From positions 9,362,001 through 9,426,000 of the forward strand of contig NZ_CP114413.1 in the NCBI RefSeq assembly GCF_027270315.1: a stretch of 64,000 nucleotides of DNA, in the 5' to 3' direction. Source of the DNA: Streptomyces cinnabarinus (GTDB lineage Bacteria > Actinomycetota > Actinomycetes > Streptomycetales > Streptomycetaceae). Made by a program: the position numbers and the translations under genes. The notes below the pieces were generated by a model. The model was given only the letters and a program-made list of their open reading frames with translations, searched no databases and was not told the origin of the DNA. Below, in pieces: positions 52,129-60,880 of this stretch. How positions within the stretch are numbered: position 1 is the first letter of the stretch; each line of letters starts with the position of its first letter.

Positions 52129-53216
52129 GCCGGCACCGCATCGCCGTGATCCCCGGCGACGGCATCGGCAGGGAAGTTGTGCCCGCCGGACTCGAGGCAC
52201 TGCACGCCACCGCGAGCCGCTTCGGCATCAGCCTCGAACTCGACGAGTTCGGGTTCGCCAGCGCGGAGTACTGGCAGCGGCACGGCACGATGATGCCGGC
52301 CGACTGGGAAGAGACCCTGCGCGGCTACGACGCCATCTACTTCGGCGCGGTCGGCTGGCCCGAGATCGTGCCCGACCACGTTTCGCTCTGGGGCAGTCTC
52401 CTGCAGATCCGACGGACGTTTGACCAGTACGTGAACCTGCGCCCCTGCAGGCTCATGCCCGGGGTGCGCAGCCCGTTGGCCGGCCGCGAGCCCGGTGACA
52501 TCGACTTCGTTGTGGTGCGCGAGAACACCGAGGGCGAGTACTCCAGCGTCGGCGGACGCGTCTTCGAGGGCACCGAGCGCGAGACCGTGCTCCAGGAGAC
52601 CGTCATGACCCGCATCGGCGTCGACCGGGTCCTCCGCTTCGCGTACGAGCAAGCGGCGCGCCGCCCCGCCAGGCACATCACGTCGGCCACCAAGAGCAAC
52701 GGCATCTCCATCTCGATGCCGTTCTGGGACGAGCGCGTCGCCGACATGGCCGGGCGGTTCCCCGACGTGCGGGTCGACAAGCTCCACATCGACGCGCTGG
52801 CCGCGCAGTTCGTACTGCACCCCGAGCGCTTCGACGTCGTGGTGGCCAGCAACCTCTTCGGTGACATCCTCTCCGACCTGGGCCCGGCCTGTGCCGGAAC
52901 CCTCGGCATCGCCCCCAGCGCCAACATCAACCCTGAGCGCGACCACCCCAGCCTGTTCGAGCCGGTGCACGGCTCGGCCCCGGACATCGCCGGGCAAGGG
53001 ATCGCCAACCCGGTAGGCCAGATCTGGTGCGCGTCGATGATGCTCGAGCACCTCGGTCACCCCGAGGCGGCCGCTCACCTGCTCGGCGCGATCGAGGACG
53101 TGCTGGCCCTCGGCCCCGCCGAGGCGCCCCTCACCCCCGACCTGCACGGTAAGGGCACCACGGTCGAGCTGGCCCGCGCGATAGCGGACCGAGTCCGCGA
53201 GCGGTCGCCGATCTGA
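52125..53216 (+). CDS. Tartrate / D-malate-type dehydrogenase (isocitrate/isopropylmalate family)
   Basis: 363 residues. HRIAVIPGDGIGREVVPAGL, YDAIYFGAVGWPEIVPDHVS, VNLRPCRLMPGVRSPLAG and VVVRENTEGEYSSVGGRVFE are family motifs. Tyr and Lys general acids lie in SATKSNGISISMPFWDE and the preceding region, and VVASNLFGDILSDLGPACAG has the metal-binding Asp pair. LFEPVHGSAPDIAGQGIANP closes the NAD site. The GAVGWPE and LWGSLLQIRRTFDQYVNLRP variants point to the tartrate dehydrogenase/D-malate dehydrogenase branch. It oxidatively decarboxylates a 2-hydroxyacid, and pairs logically with the hydroxyacid dehydrogenase and MFS carrier across the promoter. Confidence 0.85.
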   Translation: MSRHRIAVIPGDGIGREVVPAGLEALHATASRFGISLELDEFGFASAEYWQRHGTMMPADWEETLRGYDAIYFGAVGWPEIVPDHVSLWGSLLQIRRTFDQYVNLRPCRLMPGVRSPLAGREPGDIDFVVVRENTEGEYSSVGGRVFEGTERETVLQETVMTRIGVDRVLRFAYEQAARRPARHITSATKSNGISISMPFWDERVADMAGRFPDVRVDKLHIDALAAQFVLHPERFDVVVASNLFGDILSDLGPACAGTLGIAPSANINPERDHPSLFEPVHGSAPDIAGQGIANPVGQIWCASMMLEHLGHPEAAAHLLGAIEDVLALGPAEAPLTPDLHGKGTTVELARAIADRVRERSPI

Positions 53217-53399
53217 CCCTGCCGCTCAGCCCCGCGCCGGTCCTTCGCCCGCTTGCCGGACGATTGACCGTGCGAGAGGAGGTCTGGTCCTGGATCCGTC
53301 ACCCGATGGTTGACCGCGGGGAGACGTTGTCGGTGCGGGAGCAGGGGCTGGGGACGCGCAGCACGGGTGTAGGTCGTGCAGCCGCCGCGGTCAGTCGGC

Positions 53400-53540
53400 C
53401 AACCTGTACGCGACTTGCGGGGCTCCGGACTCGGCCTGTTCATCGCTCGGGTCGTGGTACGCGCCCACGACGGGGAGATCATTTGCGAACGCCGATGCCG
53501 TGGGGGGATTGGATGTCGCGGTCCGGCTGCCGTGAGCCGC
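53400..53540 (+). pseudogene. Histidine kinase ATPase-domain scrap
   Basis: Reads RDLRGSGLGLFIARVVVRAH then DGEIICERRC: the G2 box and final helix (GSGLGLxIxRxxVxAHGG) of a sensor kinase. No other kinase motifs are around it, and 53217-53399 and 53541-53721 hold no gene that I can support. Confidence 0.5.
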
Positions 53541-53721
53541 GGCGCTCACGTCGGCTCCAACTGGCGCAAAATGTTCGTGCGCTCCAGGAGGATCGGCCAG
53601 CGCGAGGGATCGATAGTGGTGGGGACGGTGGCGACAGAGGGGGTGTGGTCGCCGCCGCCCACCTCTCGCCCAGGTTCTCGCTTCCCGCGTTACTGATGCT
53701 CTTTGGCAGTCGTTCCGAAGA

Positions 53722-53961
53722 GTGCTCTCGCAGTTGAGTGAACTGCGAGATCGACATCCGAACGGTGTGTACCTGACGATCGTGTGTACGGAGGACGAGC
53801 AGCTCAACATGCGAGTCCCTGGCAACTTGGCAGAGGAGGCTCACCAAGCCTTGATACGGGACTTCGACGAGTTCGTGCGTGGAGGAACGGACACCGCGCC
53901 GATCCGGGTGAGATGGGATGAGGAGACAGGTCAGTGGGTGAAGGCCAAAGCTGCCCCGTAA
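53722..53961 (+). CDS. Small hypothetical protein or C-terminal fragment
   Basis: 79 residues from GTG 53722: LSQLSELRDRHPNGVYLTIV, CTEDEQLNMRVPGNLAEEAH, QALIRDFDEFVRGGTDTAPI, RVRWDEETGQWVKAKAAP. Coding character is good, but there is no ribosome site. The frame is open upstream (VTDALWQSFRR), so it may be the end of a longer, cut gene. Family unknown. Confidence 0.4.
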   Translation: MLSQLSELRDRHPNGVYLTIVCTEDEQLNMRVPGNLAEEAHQALIRDFDEFVRGGTDTAPIRVRWDEETGQWVKAKAAP

Positions 53962-53976
53962 AAGCTCGTGCCACGA

Positions 53977-54125
53977 TCACGGGCGGGTCTTCTTGAGACG
54001 CCGCCAGCAGATGAGTCCGCAGGCGAGTGAGACGAAGGCCTTGGGGAGGTCAAGGCGTCGTTCCCAACGGGCGGCGAGGCGCTTGAACTGGTGGAGCTGG
54101 GCGAAGTTCTGCTCGACGGCGGCGG
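53977..54125 (-). mobile_element. IS5-type transposase, C-terminal scrap
   Basis: About 48 codons: AAAVEQNFAQLHQFKRLAAR, WERRLDLPKAFVSLACGLIC, WRRLKKTRP. This is the C-terminal end of an IS5-group transposase (compare the shorter scrap at 23.25 kb). It abuts the flavoprotein stop codon. Confidence 0.6.
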
Positions 54126-54129
54126 CCGG

Positions 54130-55908
54130 CTAGCCCAGGTCCAACGCGTTCGGCAGGCCCCAGCGGTAGCGGGTCCGGTCATGGCGCTTGAGAGCCTCGA
54201 ACTCCGGGGCCCGGTACAACGGTGTTATCGTGCAGCGCGGTGCGTCCGAACCCGCCCTGTCCAGCAGCGCGTTGACCGCCGCCCGCGCGGAGGCGTTGGC
54301 GCCCTCCATGGTCGCCAGATCGATGTCGACGGACACGTAGTCACCCGCGAGGAAGAGGTTCGGGACACTCGTCGCCGCCGTCGGCCGGTTGTGGAAGGTG
54401 CCCGCGGGGTGGATCAGTAGCTCGTCCTCGTTGACCGGATGCGGCGTTCCGATGCCGTCGACGCCCGGATCGAGGAACCAGGAGTGCAGCGCGCCGTCCC
54501 TCAGCACCACCTTCCCCGTGTCGTTCAGCGCGGCCTTCAGCTGCGCCCACACCTCCTTGGCGACCTCGTCCCGGGTGCACTGCTTGGCCGTCCTGCCGTA
54601 CAGGATGCCGGGCTTGTCCCACTCGGAGATGTCGACGGAGAGGCAGTCGACGGCGGCGCCGTCGCCGTAGTCGGCGTGGAAGTCGCGGTCCGGCCAGTGC
54701 CCGGCCTGCTGAATGGCCGTCAGCGACCAGGGCGAGTCCACGCAGTTGAGGTGCCCGTCGAGCAGCGGCGCGGACTCGGTCAGATAGAACTGGATGCCGG
54801 TCATCCAGTCCGTCTGCAGCTTGTCGCAGCGCGCGAGCTGGGGATCGGCGGCCCGCAGGTCCGCGCCCCAGGTGCGGCGGGCGTGCTCGACGGGCATGGC
54901 GCACACGTAGTGGTCGGCGGTCACGGTCCGCGCCGCGCCGTCCGGGTCCGTGATCCGAGCTCCGGTGACCCTGCCCCCGTCGTACAGTACTTCCCGTACG
55001 GTCCTGCCTACCGCGAACTCGACACCGAGCGACGTCAGATGGGCGACCCACGGGTCGATCCACGCCTCGTTCGTGGGCGCGTTGAGGATACGGTCGAGCG
55101 GGCCGTCCGCGCCGCGCCCCAGCGCGTTGAAGACGAACGCCTCCAGCAGGCTGGCGACCGTGCGCGTACTGGCCTCCTCCGCCTTGGTGGCGACGATGTT
55201 GCGGGTGACTCCGACGGCCAGGATGCGCTGGTAGTCGTGGCTCATGCGCTCGGCCCTGATGTAGTCCCACCAGGGCGTGGCCTCCCAGACGTCATTGCGC
55301 CGCTCGTCGCAGCTGGTGAGGAAGACCAGGACGCGGTTCAGGAAGTACGCCGTCTCGTGCGGGGGTATCCCGCGCACGGTCTCCATGACGGCGGTCAGCG
55401 CGCGGCGCACGTCGTCGAGTGTGAGGTCGGGCGGCTGGTGGCCGGGCCAGGGGAGAGGGAGCCGCAGGTCCTCACGGCCGGTGCGGGCGAAGGACATCTC
55501 GGAAGGGGCGACGAGGTTGTTCCAGACGCCGTTGGGGTTGCCCGGGAACGGGATGCGCCGCATCGTGTCGGGCAGGTTGTGGTAGATGCCGGGGATGAAG
55601 CGGAAGCCGTGCTCGGCGGGCAACTCCCGCCGCCCGCCGCGCGCGCTTCCCGGGACCCCCATGCTGCGGGCCTTGCCGCCCAGCGCCCGGCGCTCGTAGA
55701 CCGTGACGCGGAAGCCGCGTTCGGCGAGTTCGTGCGCGGCGGTCAGCCCGGCCACCCCACCGCCGAGCACGGCGACCGACCCCGGCGTGCGTGTTGCGGA
55801 GGTGGCTGCCGCGGCTGTCGCCGTACGGGCCGTACCCAGCGCGGCAGCACCGCCGGCCGCGGCGGTTGCAGCGATGAGTGTACGTCGTGAGGCGCCCGAA
55901 CCAGCCAT
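54130..55908 (-). CDS. Tat-exported FAD-dependent amine-oxidase-like protein
   Basis: 592 residues from ATG 55908 (GAGGGGGAAA upstream). The N-terminus ASRRTLIAATAAAGGAAALG is a twin-arginine signal, so the enzyme is exported folded with its cofactor. SVAVLGGGVAGLTAAHELAE and RVTVYERRALGGKARSMG bind FAD, followed by EHGFRFIPGIYHNLPDTMRR. The middle and C-terminal regions (YVCAMPVEHARRTWGADL; VPNLFLAGDYVSVDIDLATM; EGANASARAAVNALL) match the amine-oxidase superfamily, close to phytoene-desaturase/squalene-oxidising types (HpnE-like). Substrate unknown. The last codons abut an IS5 scrap at 54125, so the C-terminus may be slightly altered. Confidence 0.8.
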   Translation of the reverse strand: MAGSGASRRTLIAATAAAGGAAALGTARTATAAAATSATRTPGSVAVLGGGVAGLTAAHELAERGFRVTVYERRALGGKARSMGVPGSARGGRRELPAEHGFRFIPGIYHNLPDTMRRIPFPGNPNGVWNNLVAPSEMSFARTGREDLRLPLPWPGHQPPDLTLDDVRRALTAVMETVRGIPPHETAYFLNRVLVFLTSCDERRNDVWEATPWWDYIRAERMSHDYQRILAVGVTRNIVATKAEEASTRTVASLLEAFVFNALGRGADGPLDRILNAPTNEAWIDPWVAHLTSLGVEFAVGRTVREVLYDGGRVTGARITDPDGAARTVTADHYVCAMPVEHARRTWGADLRAADPQLARCDKLQTDWMTGIQFYLTESAPLLDGHLNCVDSPWSLTAIQQAGHWPDRDFHADYGDGAAVDCLSVDISEWDKPGILYGRTAKQCTRDEVAKEVWAQLKAALNDTGKVVLRDGALHSWFLDPGVDGIGTPHPVNEDELLIHPAGTFHNRPTAATSVPNLFLAGDYVSVDIDLATMEGANASARAAVNALLDRAGSDAPRCTITPLYRAPEFEALKRHDRTRYRWGLPNALDLG

Positions 55909-56197
55909 CAGTTTCCCCCTCTTACCCGCAGGTAACCACCCGTCCGGCGCAGGAGCATACGGAGAACCCGCGTGACCCGGAAGCCACTTGAGGCCCCATT
56001 CCTTCGATGGCTGGAAATGGGGGTCGCGGCCCGACGCGGCAAGCGCCCCGGACACGGTGAGCCCGCGGTGCCATATGCCGCACGCTGTGTGTGAGGCCGC
56101 TCATGGCGACGGCTGCCGCGGTGTGAGGTCTCATCGATGCTTCGGTGTGCCTGCGGCTGTGAGCTGTGATCCCGCAGGCATGTCCTCTTGCTGACCG
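55909..56197. other. Stretch without recognisable gene
   Basis: Nothing recognised; promoter region of the flavoprotein gene and flank of IS scraps. Confidence 0.35.
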
Positions 56198-56358
56198 CTA
56201 CTGACCTTGCTGGCGTGATGTCGTCAAGGTGAGGCCGGACTCGGCGAGACATCCGGCGATGAGGATGTTCCGGTACTGGACCTGGCGGAGACCGTGCGCA
56301 GCAGTGGCCAGATGCCCTCGACGGGGTTGAGGTCCGGTGCATACGCCGGCAGGAAGTG
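56198..56358 (-). mobile_element. IS630-family transposase, C-terminal scrap
   Basis: LPAYAPDLNPVEGIWPLLR (with the catalytic Asp and Glu) and, in another frame after a deletion, RHGLRQVQYRNILIAGCLAE then SGLTLTTSRQQGQ and TAG. A composite of two parts of an IS630 protein, so a decayed copy. Confidence 0.6.
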
Positions 56359-56397
56359 GGTGTGTCAATTCAGCGGCTGATCTTGGTTGTTGAGTGG

Positions 56398-56640
56398 TCA
56401 GTTGTTGCTCGGGGTCAGGCGGCCCTCGAAGGCGATCTGGAACGCGTTCAGGGGTGCCTTCCAGCGCATGGCCCACCTCTTGTGGCCCTTCCCGGTCGGG
56501 TTCAGGCTCATCAGCGCCATGTAGATGCACTTGAGGGCGGCGGCCTCGTTGGGGAAGTGTCCGCGGGCACGAACGGCTCTGCGGATGCGGGCGTTGACGC
56601 TCTCGATCGGGCACTGCCGGGTTCGGTCAGATCCGTTGCA
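56398..56640 (-). mobile_element. IS256-family transposase, C-terminal scrap
   Basis: CPIESVNARIRRAVRARGHF, PNEAAALKCIYMALMSLNPT, GKGHKRWAMRWKAPLNAFQI, AFEGRLTPSNN and TGA: the C-terminus of Streptomyces IS256-group transposases, starting at the (A)IES(V)N motif that contains the catalytic Glu. The first two thirds are absent. Confidence 0.7.
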
Positions 56641-57259
56641 GACGGTGGGTGCCCGCGACAACAGACCATACGACACGGGATCCTGACAGCGCAGTGTCCA
56701 CCTGCGCTGCCAGGACGTGCGGTTGCGTCCAGGGAAGTGTTGTAGTGCGCTGACCTGCCCTGGTCGGACCGGTAGTCGGGTGCGAAGGCGCACTCGGTTT
56801 ACCCGACGGGCGGGCTGGCTGGAAGGCATGGGCTGTGGCGTGGACACGCCCCGGAACCGATGCCCGCTGCCCCCTGCCCGACCCTGCGCTGCTGCCGGGG
56901 TTGGCGGGTGAGCCGAAGTGGCACGGGGTGGCGGGCGCTGGTCGCCGTCCACGTGGGCCGGGTCGTCCTGCACTCACGGGGGGGCACGAGCCTGGTGGCT
57001 TCGTTCCCGGAGATCGAATCCGGGAGCAACAACCGGGGTTGTGGACGCAGCCGAACAACAAGGAGGGCTTGTGGGGCATCGCTGGTCTCCCGGCCGTGTA
57101 CGGGCACGGGAGCGCCTCCAGCTGCGAGAGGAACTCTGCCGCCCTTAACCACGTGGACCTGGACCGGCGTCACGATGTTGGCCGTTCGCCCTATTAGGTC
57201 TTGCTCCGCACCCGTCGGCGCCGGCCTGGCGGCCGTCCAGACCGGCGGACGGGGCGACG
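56641..57259. other. Stretch without recognisable gene
   Basis: Several long open frames on both strands but all Arg/Pro/Gly-rich and without family motifs. I see no gene. Confidence 0.4.
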
Positions 57260-57901
57260 TCACGCAGGGACGCCGAGCGGCGGGTGCTCGAGCACGCGGG
57301 GCTTGTACTCAACCAGCTGGATACGGTCGTCAAAGGTGCGGTGGTCGATCACCTCGAGGGCAACGTCCGGGTAGCCGTCGTAGATGCGCTCTTCGCCCGT
57401 GGCGCCGGTGATCACCGGGAACATAACGACCCGGAAGCGGTCGACGAGTCCGGCTCGTAGCAGGGACCGGCACAGGCTGAGGCTGCCGATCGTGCTGAGG
57501 AGCCCCGAGCCACTGGACTTCATGGCGCGGACAGCTTCGACGGCGTTGTCGCGGACGAGCGTTGAGTTGGCCCACGTCAGTGGCTCGTTGAGTGAGGAGG
57601 AGAACACCACCTTGGATGCCTGCGTGAGCTCGTCGACGGACGCCTCTTCTTCGGGCCTGAACTCGTCTTGGCCCTTCGGGACCTCGCCTGCAGCGAAGCT
57701 CGACATCAGGCGGTAGGTATTCGCTCCCATCAGGTAGGTGGCCTCGGGCTGCTCGCCGAGCCATGCGAGGTACTCCGGGCCCTCCAGTCCCCAGAACCCC
57801 GGCCACCCCTCTGCCGATGCGTAGCGGTCGAGGGAGGTGATGAAGTCAACGAGAAGCTCCGGAATGGCAGTGTCCTTTCCTGGGGTGTCACGAGTTTGCA
57901 C
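57260..57901 (-). CDS. Dihydrofolate-reductase-like (RibD C-terminal type) protein
   Basis: About 200-213 residues. LLVDFITSLDRYASAEGWPG, EGPEYLAWLGEQPEATYLMG, ANTYRLMSSFAAGE, VVFSSSLNEPLTWANSTLVR, LLSTIGSLSLCRSLLRAGLV and a VDRFRVVMFPVITGATGEER block are the hallmarks of the RibD/DHFR-like reductases common in actinomycetes. The family usually begins Met at PELLVDFITSLDGYAS. Here that position is ATT (57865-57863), yet a good AGGAAAGG lies seven bases before it; the only standard start is GTG 57901, without a site. ATT may be a rare start or a base error. Confidence 0.75.
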   Translation of the reverse strand: MQTRDTPGKDTAIPELLVDFITSLDRYASAEGWPGFWGLEGPEYLAWLGEQPEATYLMGANTYRLMSSFAAGEVPKGQDEFRPEEEASVDELTQASKVVFSSSLNEPLTWANSTLVRDNAVEAVRAMKSSGSGLLSTIGSLSLCRSLLRAGLVDRFRVVMFPVITGATGEERIYDGYPDVALEVIDHRTFDDRIQLVEYKPRVLEHPPLGVPA

Positions 57902-58254
57902 CGGCCGGGAGCCACAAACTCATCGGCCGCGCCGTGGAGCAACGAGAGACCTCGGACGCACATCCTTGTTGGAGGGATTCTGACAGGCATTCAGGAACCC
58001 AACGGCGGACGGAGTTGGTTGTCCGGACACCGGTGGGCTGCGGTGCCCCCAGCTTGAGCGTGTCATCGGTGAACAAAACAGCGGCCAGGCCTATACGGTC
58101 CATGACCGTCAGCCTGTCCAAGCCAGGACTCTGCAGCCCCATGGCGCCGGTGAAGTACCGGCTGACGGGCTTTCGTTCGCCGTAGAGTCCGGGCGAGGTC
58201 ACGGGCGGAGACCGCGCGGACAACAGGCCCGTGTCGAGCATCCCGCCCAGCAAT
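57902..58254. other. Flank of the CRISPR array
   Basis: No gene that I can support. A minus-strand piece at about 58010-58190 (RYFTGAMGLQSPGLDRLTVM, DRIGLAAVLFTDDTLKL) reads like coding sequence but belongs to no family I recognise. Confidence 0.35.
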
Positions 58255-58404
58255 GGACCATGCCCGCGGGTGGGCGGAGCACGGTGACCTTCTTCTCCAG
58301 CCCGGTGATGAGGAGGGACCATCCCCGCGGGTGCGGGGAGCACAAGACCTGAATCACGCGGACCGGGTAGTCCTCGGGACCATCCCCGCGGGTGCGGGGA
58401 GCAC
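58255..58404. CRISPR. Three-repeat CRISPR mini-array (type I-E-like repeat), no cas genes
   Basis: 28-base repeats at 58255-58282, 58316-58343 and 58377-58404. The last two are identical: GGACCATCCCCGCGGGTG followed by CGGGGAGCAC. The first differs at several bases, as expected at the degenerate end. Two spacers of exactly 33 bases separate them, giving a 61-bp period, as in type I-E arrays. The repeat contains the CCCCGC...GCGGGG hairpin of Streptomyces I-E arrays. A partial inverted copy (RC of GGGACCATCCCCGCGGGG) lies at about 58434-58456. No cas gene is in the window. Confidence 0.8.
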
Positions 58405-58490
58405 ATCGCCGCGCGGTCGGCACGGCCGCGGTCGCATCCCCGCGGGGATGGTCCCTTGGGTAGGTGCTGTGCTGCGTTCAGCCGCGGGCG

Positions 58491-60065
58491 TCATGGTACG
58501 GCGAGGAATGGCGGGAACGCGGTTCTTGCGATGCTGCCTTTCGTCACCCTCACCACGGTTTTCGGAGCGCCGATCACACCCTCCGGCAGAAGGAGGGTGA
58601 GTAGGTACAGACCTGGTTTCACATGGGTGAAGCCGAACCAGCCCGAGCCGTCGCTGAGCCGGGTGGTCTTCTCGCCGCCGCCGGTGAGCGGGGTGAGGGT
58701 CACCGGTACCTGGTCCAGCGGGCCGCCGCTGTGGAGCAGGAGCCTGCCGGTCACGTGCCCGTCCCGGGGTGCCGTCTTCCATGGCATGCCGGGCACCGTC
58801 GCCTCGTTGCTGAACGGCGCGTCCTCGCCCCGCGTCAGCGCCTGCACCAGCTTGGCCCGCTCGGCCGGCAGGCCGTTGGCTGCCACGTCCTTGCTGGGGG
58901 CGGCGTAGGAGTAGCCGCTCCAGCCGGCCGCGGCGTTGCCAGCCGTGCTGGGTCTGAGCGCCTGCCTGACCTGGCTGAGCGAGTCCGCGACGCTGTTCAG
59001 GTACAGGGCGGGTCCGTTGACCGCCTGCCGCTCGCCCTGGTGGTCGGCCAGGAACTCGGACCACTCGGAGAACATCCGCGCCTGGTCCGGATTCCAGTTG
59101 CGCTTGTAGTTCATGGTCACGGCGGTGTCCATGATCCCCTCGTCCAGCCATCCCGCCCAGTCCTGAAGGACCTCGGTGTATGTGCGTGTGGCCCGCCAGC
59201 CGCCGACCGCCTGCGGCCCGTGTCCGTAGGTGATGGCGTCCATCGACAGGCGGGCTTGCGGGTCGATCTCCCAGACTCCGAGATAGATCCTGCGCACCAG
59301 CTGGGTGACCTGGTTGCGCCGCCAGTCGCTCCAGGCGGTGTCGGACGGGAGGGGTACGTCCGTCCGGCCCGTCGCCTGCTGGAAGCGGGCGAGGGACACG
59401 GCGTTGTAGCCCCAGTCGCTGTGGGTGGTGGTGGAACTGCCGTCCGGGTAGCGGACGTAGTCGAGGTTGACGCCGTCCACGTCGTAGTTGCGCACGATGC
59501 TCTGGATGCCGCGGACGATGTAGTCGACGGCCGCCGGATGGCCGGGGTCCACATAGGCGTTGGCACCCACCAGTTCCTGGCCGTCGGCCTTCTTGTTGAG
59601 CCAGCGGTCGGCTCCGGTGGCGCCCGGGCCGTGCTGGTTGAAGACGTGGTCCGGGGAGCGGGGCGGGGTGCTGCTGTTCCACATGGTGTTGACGTTGACC
59701 CAGGCGTGCACCTGCAGTCCGGCGGCGTGTCCCTGCCGGACCACTTCCGCCAGTGGGTCGTAGGGCTCCGGGGCGATCGCGGCGTCGGTGCGCGGGTACA
59801 GGGCGTTGTTGCAGAAGCAGTCGTAGCGCCGGGCCGTCTGCACGATCAGGGCGTTGGCGTTGACGTCCAACGCGTCCTGGACCAGGGCCGTGACCTGTGC
59901 GGGTGTGTAGATGCCCGGGTTGAACGCGTCCACCCAGTAGCTGCGCCACTGGGCCGGCGGTGCCGCGCCGTCGTCGGCACGGGCGTGGGCGGGCGGCGCG
60001 GTGAGTGCGCCGAGGAGCAGGCCGAGGCCCGCCGCCAGGGTTGTGAGTACGCGAGGCAAACGCAT
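58491..60065 (-). CDS. Secreted GHL10-type (YngK-like) glycoside-hydrolase-like protein
   Basis: 524 residues. Signal peptide RLPRVLTTLAAGLGLLLGAL ending near PPAHARA. The barrel reads QWRSYWVDAFNPGIYTPAQV, NANALIVQTARRYDCFCNNA, GLQVHAWVNVNTMWNSS, VDGVNLDYVRYPDGSSTTTH and LSMDAITYGHGPQAVGGW. These match the family-10-like GHL (DUF187) hydrolases that act on cell-wall or surface polysaccharides; the acidic residues in NLDYVRYP are the likely catalytic site. The C-terminal 95 residues form a carboxypeptidase-regulatory-like beta domain (VTGRLLLHSGGPLDQVPVTL). It is followed on the same strand, upstream, by a PGRP amidase, so a cell-wall role is plausible. Confidence 0.85.
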   Translation of the reverse strand: MRLPRVLTTLAAGLGLLLGALTAPPAHARADDGAAPPAQWRSYWVDAFNPGIYTPAQVTALVQDALDVNANALIVQTARRYDCFCNNALYPRTDAAIAPEPYDPLAEVVRQGHAAGLQVHAWVNVNTMWNSSTPPRSPDHVFNQHGPGATGADRWLNKKADGQELVGANAYVDPGHPAAVDYIVRGIQSIVRNYDVDGVNLDYVRYPDGSSTTTHSDWGYNAVSLARFQQATGRTDVPLPSDTAWSDWRRNQVTQLVRRIYLGVWEIDPQARLSMDAITYGHGPQAVGGWRATRTYTEVLQDWAGWLDEGIMDTAVTMNYKRNWNPDQARMFSEWSEFLADHQGERQAVNGPALYLNSVADSLSQVRQALRPSTAGNAAAGWSGYSYAAPSKDVAANGLPAERAKLVQALTRGEDAPFSNEATVPGMPWKTAPRDGHVTGRLLLHSGGPLDQVPVTLTPLTGGGEKTTRLSDGSGWFGFTHVKPGLYLLTLLLPEGVIGAPKTVVRVTKGSIARTAFPPFLAVP

Positions 60066-60139
60066 GTCGAGGTGTCCCCTCGGTGGAGTTCGTCGGCTGC
60101 GGGCGTACGTCGTGGGAAGGCGGTGGGCTTTGGCCGGTT

Positions 60140-60880
60140 CTAGGCGAACGTGGCTGCCCAGGTGGCCGGCCCGACGACGCCGTCGACGCTCAGGCCCCTG
60201 CTCGACTGGAAGCTGCGGCAGGCGGAGTCGGATCCCGGGCCGTACTGGCCGTCGACGGTGAGGGAGTATCCGTGCGTGCTGTTCATCCGGTACTGCCAGG
60301 TGGCCACGCTGGCGTGCACGAAGGTGGGCGGCTGGCGGAAGTTGACGCCGGGGTAGGGCAGGGGGCCGCCGCCGGGGTTGAGCTCGCCGCTGAGCACCCT
60401 GGCGTACAGGTTGCCCGGGCAGGCGGTCGCGTGGTGGTCCCGGTGGCCGGTGATGGCCCGCGCGGCGCCGCCCGACACCCGCAGGCGGTTGATGCCGTGG
60501 CGGACGGCGTCGATGAGCCCGGCGGTGATGGTGTCGTAGTTGCTGGCGGAGCCGCCGGTCAGTGCACAGACCGCGTACCAGTCGTCATTGCCCTGCGTCG
60601 TGCCCTGGGCGGCGGTGCGGACGTACTCGCCACGGCCCTGGAAGAGGTAGCCGTGGACGCAGGCGAGGTGGCTGTAGGCGATGTCCGACCAGCCGTTGGA
60701 GTCCATGTGGAAGTTCTGGATGCCCCGGACCTGGGCGGCGCAGTCGGCGTGATTGGCCTTGGCCACCTTTACGGCGTCGACGTGATGGACGACTACGCCG
60801 CCCTGGGCTGGGGTGATGTTGTTGCTGACGCTGTTGGGCGCTCTGGCCCCCCACTGGGAGCGGGTGACGAACGTGGCCAT
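60140..60880 (-). CDS. PGRP-type N-acetylmuramoyl-L-alanine amidase
   Basis: 246 residues. Amidase_2/PGRP domain: FVTRSQWGARAPNSVSNNIT, GGVVVHHVDAVKVAKANHAD (first Zn His), FHMDSNGWSDIAYSHLACVH (active Tyr), RAITGHRDHHATACPGNLYA (second His and Cys ligands). The C-terminal 75 residues are a peptidoglycan-binding domain 1 (TVDGQYGPGSDSACRSFQSS, RGLSVDGVVGPATWAATF). No signal peptide on this frame: it begins MATFVTRSQWG. Its ATG overlaps the stop of a small Tat-signal ORF (TGATG), so translation is coupled. Confidence 0.9.
   Translation of the reverse strand: MATFVTRSQWGARAPNSVSNNITPAQGGVVVHHVDAVKVAKANHADCAAQVRGIQNFHMDSNGWSDIAYSHLACVHGYLFQGRGEYVRTAAQGTTQGNDDWYAVCALTGGSASNYDTITAGLIDAVRHGINRLRVSGGAARAITGHRDHHATACPGNLYARVLSGELNPGGGPLPYPGVNFRQPPTFVHASVATWQYRMNSTHGYSLTVDGQYGPGSDSACRSFQSSRGLSVDGVVGPATWAATFA

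Noticed and set aside
58194..58221. A possible fourth, older CRISPR repeat one period upstream of the first.
   Set aside because: Only a short GGGCGGAG-like match remains; too weak to separate from chance in GC-rich DNA.
57888..58406. A minus-strand frame spanning the CRISPR array.
   Set aside because: It translates the repeats themselves (recurring SPHPRGW-type peptides), a known artefact of CRISPR arrays.
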